A stretch of 64,000 nt of DNA from Chaetorhynchus papuensis (lineage: Eukaryota > Chordata > Aves > Passeriformes > Rhipiduridae), in NCBI GenBank assembly GCA_013396525.1, contig VWYX01000343.1, positions 741,313-805,312 on the forward strand. Direction: 5' to 3'. The notes beneath the pieces are model-generated. The model saw only the letters and a program-made list of their open reading frames with translations. It was not told where the DNA came from and searched no databases. The translations under genes were made by a program, and so were the position numbers. Position 1 is the stretch's first letter. Each line of letters begins with the position of its first letter. Shown here one piece after another: positions 62,001 to 64,000 of the stretch.

Positions 62001-63688
62001 ACTAGGAATATATAAGCAAAGCCATTAAAATTTTCCTGATAAAAGAAGAGTTGTTTCTGTGAGACTTGAGGAGTGCTGTCTAAATCCTGCATTACAAATG
62101 TATAAAACCCTGAGGTTTTTTTATTTATCTGAAATGTAAGGAGTCCTTCACAAGTCTTAGACTATCTTGAATATGTTGCCCTTATATTTAAGTGCTAGTC
62201 AGAAGACTAGTGGTGTAGGATGAAACAGGAGAAAGTGTAGGAGGGTGAAGGGGAAGTGTTAAGGTCATAAAAATGTCGAGGGTAATATGGAGGTAATGGA
62301 GGAATTGTTTGCAAATATGTCTTCAAATGCATATGGCAGGTTGGAATTTGTTAGTAAGTTTGTAATTGGATGATGCTAATGATGTCTGCAACATAAAAAT
62401 GGGAATATAGTGGACTCTGAAGGTCCTTCTCTATTGGAGTTGCTGTAAGTTGTGGTGCTGGCTGGACAGCCTTGGCTTAGATTACTAGGGCAATAATTAT
62501 TTTGAATTGAGAAAATTATTTTTTAACCTATTTTAAAACAGTTTATTATTTTTAATGTAAGGTGTTTTAAAAATTAATTTTATTTTGGCGATTTCACTGT
62601 TAAATTGAAAATTTCTGAAGTTGGCACACACAGGCACTAGTTTAATCATTATAATTACCTGGTTTTGCATAATAATTGGGATCACTGTAAACCTTGAGTA
62701 TTTTCAGAACTATGATGATTTCCCTGTAGAATATCAGACAGTTTTTTTGTTTCTCTGTTCCTGATGTAAAAGGCAGGGGAAAAACAAAATTGCATTCTAG
62801 AAAAAGAAGAACATGAGTTCAAATAATTAAATTTTCTTTCTTAGTACTCCTTTGTCTCTTTTGCAGATACAAGGTTTTGGGTTTTTTTCTTTAAATGACT
62901 GGCATTTCTGCATAGTAATATTTCTGTGTGCAAAGGAGAATCTGCATCTTTGTTCCTGTCAATCATCATCGCAGCTGACTAAGATGACACAAGTCATAAA
63001 CAGGTGCATGTACAGAGACTTTTCAAATGTAATATAGAACACACAAATGTGTTGTTTATGTACAACTCTTTGAAGAAGTAGTGATGACTGAATGACAAAG
63101 AAAACTTTATACAAATTTCAAGTCTTACTTTTTCTCTGGTGCACTCTGAAATCCCTGAACTACAGCACTCTAAAACTAATGGGAGATTCTATTTAAATTG
63201 TTATGCTACATATTTAGCCATCATGCTGAGCTTTCTTAGTCGCAACAATTTTCTCTTTCTTGTTATTCATCATTTGGAAGCGAACTGCTGCCATCAGATT
63301 TTCTCAGCTGGAAACTAAACAGTAGTGCAACCTCAATCACACCTTCAACTTTTTTCATTGAACTAGTACATAGACACATGGGAAAAAGAAAGAAAGGAAA
63401 AATAGCTCTGTTTTAAAAGTAAACTGGATGTCTAAACTCCTGTTTTGTGCCATTATCTTGTTGCACTGAATCACTCTGATGAAAACAGGCTACTGTGAAA
63501 GCACTAGTATCACTTTTGAGTCAACTCAGGAATAAACTGGTAATTTTTGTAGGGGAGAAAATCTGGCTCCCATAAGACAGGATTGTGTTGCTAACTGTGC
63601 ACAGCTGCAGAGGCAACATTTTCCCATGGTCCTGCTAGATGTCCACATTCAGGTTGGACAGAGAGCCTTCCAGCAGTGTGCTGGAATC
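56041..63688. other. Unique AT-rich non-coding DNA
   Basis: No gene recognised. A 16-base motif, TTTGTCTGTCTTTAAA, occurs twice at 57885-57900 and 57905-57920. A possible degenerate CR1 scrap lies at about 60215-60305. All other open frames are short. Confidence 0.5.
60215..60305 (+). mobile_element. Possible degenerate CR1 scrap
   Basis: A short GC-richer segment containing GACGGTGAGCCAATACTGCG and GCAAAGATGGCC loosely resembles the CR1 segment seen at 16434-16480 (CATGAGCCAGCAGTGTGTCC, AAGAAGGCC). The match is short and imperfect and could be coincidental. Confidence 0.3.
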
Positions 63689-64000
63689 TCATAATTGTCG
63701 AATAACAGTGAGTCGCTCTGCTGCCACGTAATCTTTCTCAGCTAAAGCTGCAAGCCTCGTTTCTCTCCAAAAAGCTGCAGGATCTCGCATGCCCAAAGTT
63801 ACAGATACGGGTTGCAAAGTTAAAGTATCTTAATAAAGCAGGCTATCATTATGAATCCCCGGCACGGATTGTTTTGCACCTTGTACAAAAGGATTAGTAG
63901 TAGCAGACAGTGGGGCTGCGGCACCAGGCAGCAGGGGTGCTTGAAGGTGCAATTTCATTCCCACCCTTTCCATCACTGTCACTCCACCCGGCTGCTGGTA
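63689..64000 (-). pseudogene. Unidentified protein-like frame, interrupted, cut by the window edge
   Basis: Read on the minus strand from 64000, 56 codons stay open to a TAA at 63830-63832. The same frame then continues for 46 codons to a TGA at 63689-63691. The first part is proline/alanine-rich and contains ATTNPFVQGAK. The second contains GMRDPAAFWRETRLAAL and EKDYVAAERL, the latter of amphipathic-helix character. Several CpG sites survive here, unlike in the surrounding AT-rich DNA. I cannot name a family. Options are a decayed retrocopy, a remnant of an endogenous retroviral or other element gene, an exon with a sequencing error, or a chance frame. Confidence 0.25.

Overview
This is a vertebrate nuclear window, almost certainly from a bird and most likely a songbird. 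It is AT-rich. Its interspersed repeats are CR1-type LINEs, the dominant avian retroposon, plus long terminal repeats (LTRs) of endogenous retroviruses whose termini match those I know from passerine genomes. Nothing bacterial, organellar or viral-episomal is visible. I find no intact protein-coding gene, no convincing exon, no tRNA or rRNA gene and no CRISPR array. Nearly all open frames are chance frames or lie inside repeats. The window reads as intergenic or deep intronic DNA.

Layout. 1-6.9 kb is unique AT-rich DNA with small duplications. A minus-strand CR1 3' end sits at 6.9-7.8 kb and a short plus-strand CR1 piece at 9.2 kb. The longest CR1 (about 2.1 kb, plus strand, broken reverse transcriptase) is at 15.0-17.1 kb. 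At 17.7-19.3 kb a long minus-strand LTR is interrupted by a second, plus-strand LTR. A 1.4-kb minus-strand CR1 lies at 21.7-23.2 kb. An AT microsatellite next to a 5-base assembly gap is at 24.8 kb. A plus-strand CR1 tail is at 30.2-30.8 kb. An ERVL-like LTR at 35.6-36.3 kb carries a telomere-like tract. Another LTR covers 38.8-40.2 kb, followed by a CR1 at 40.5-41.2 kb. A 1.76-kb LTR at 43.6-45.4 kb contains an 18-copy, 28-bp minisatellite. A small LTR lies at 48.9-49.3 kb. Two related LTR-like arms face each other in inverted orientation at 52.1-53.3 kb. CR1 tails follow at 54.7 and 55.9 kb. The last 8 kb is mostly unique DNA, with a CpG-bearing, protein-like but interrupted frame at the extreme right edge on the minus strand.

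There is no operon-like cooperation to describe; the biology is the history of repeat insertion and repair. The items most worth following are the convergent inverted LTR pair, the minisatellite grown inside an LTR, two interstitial telomere-like tracts (one inside an LTR, one between short direct repeats), the LTR-in-LTR nest, and the unidentified right-edge frame. I found no evidence for a new multi-gene system.
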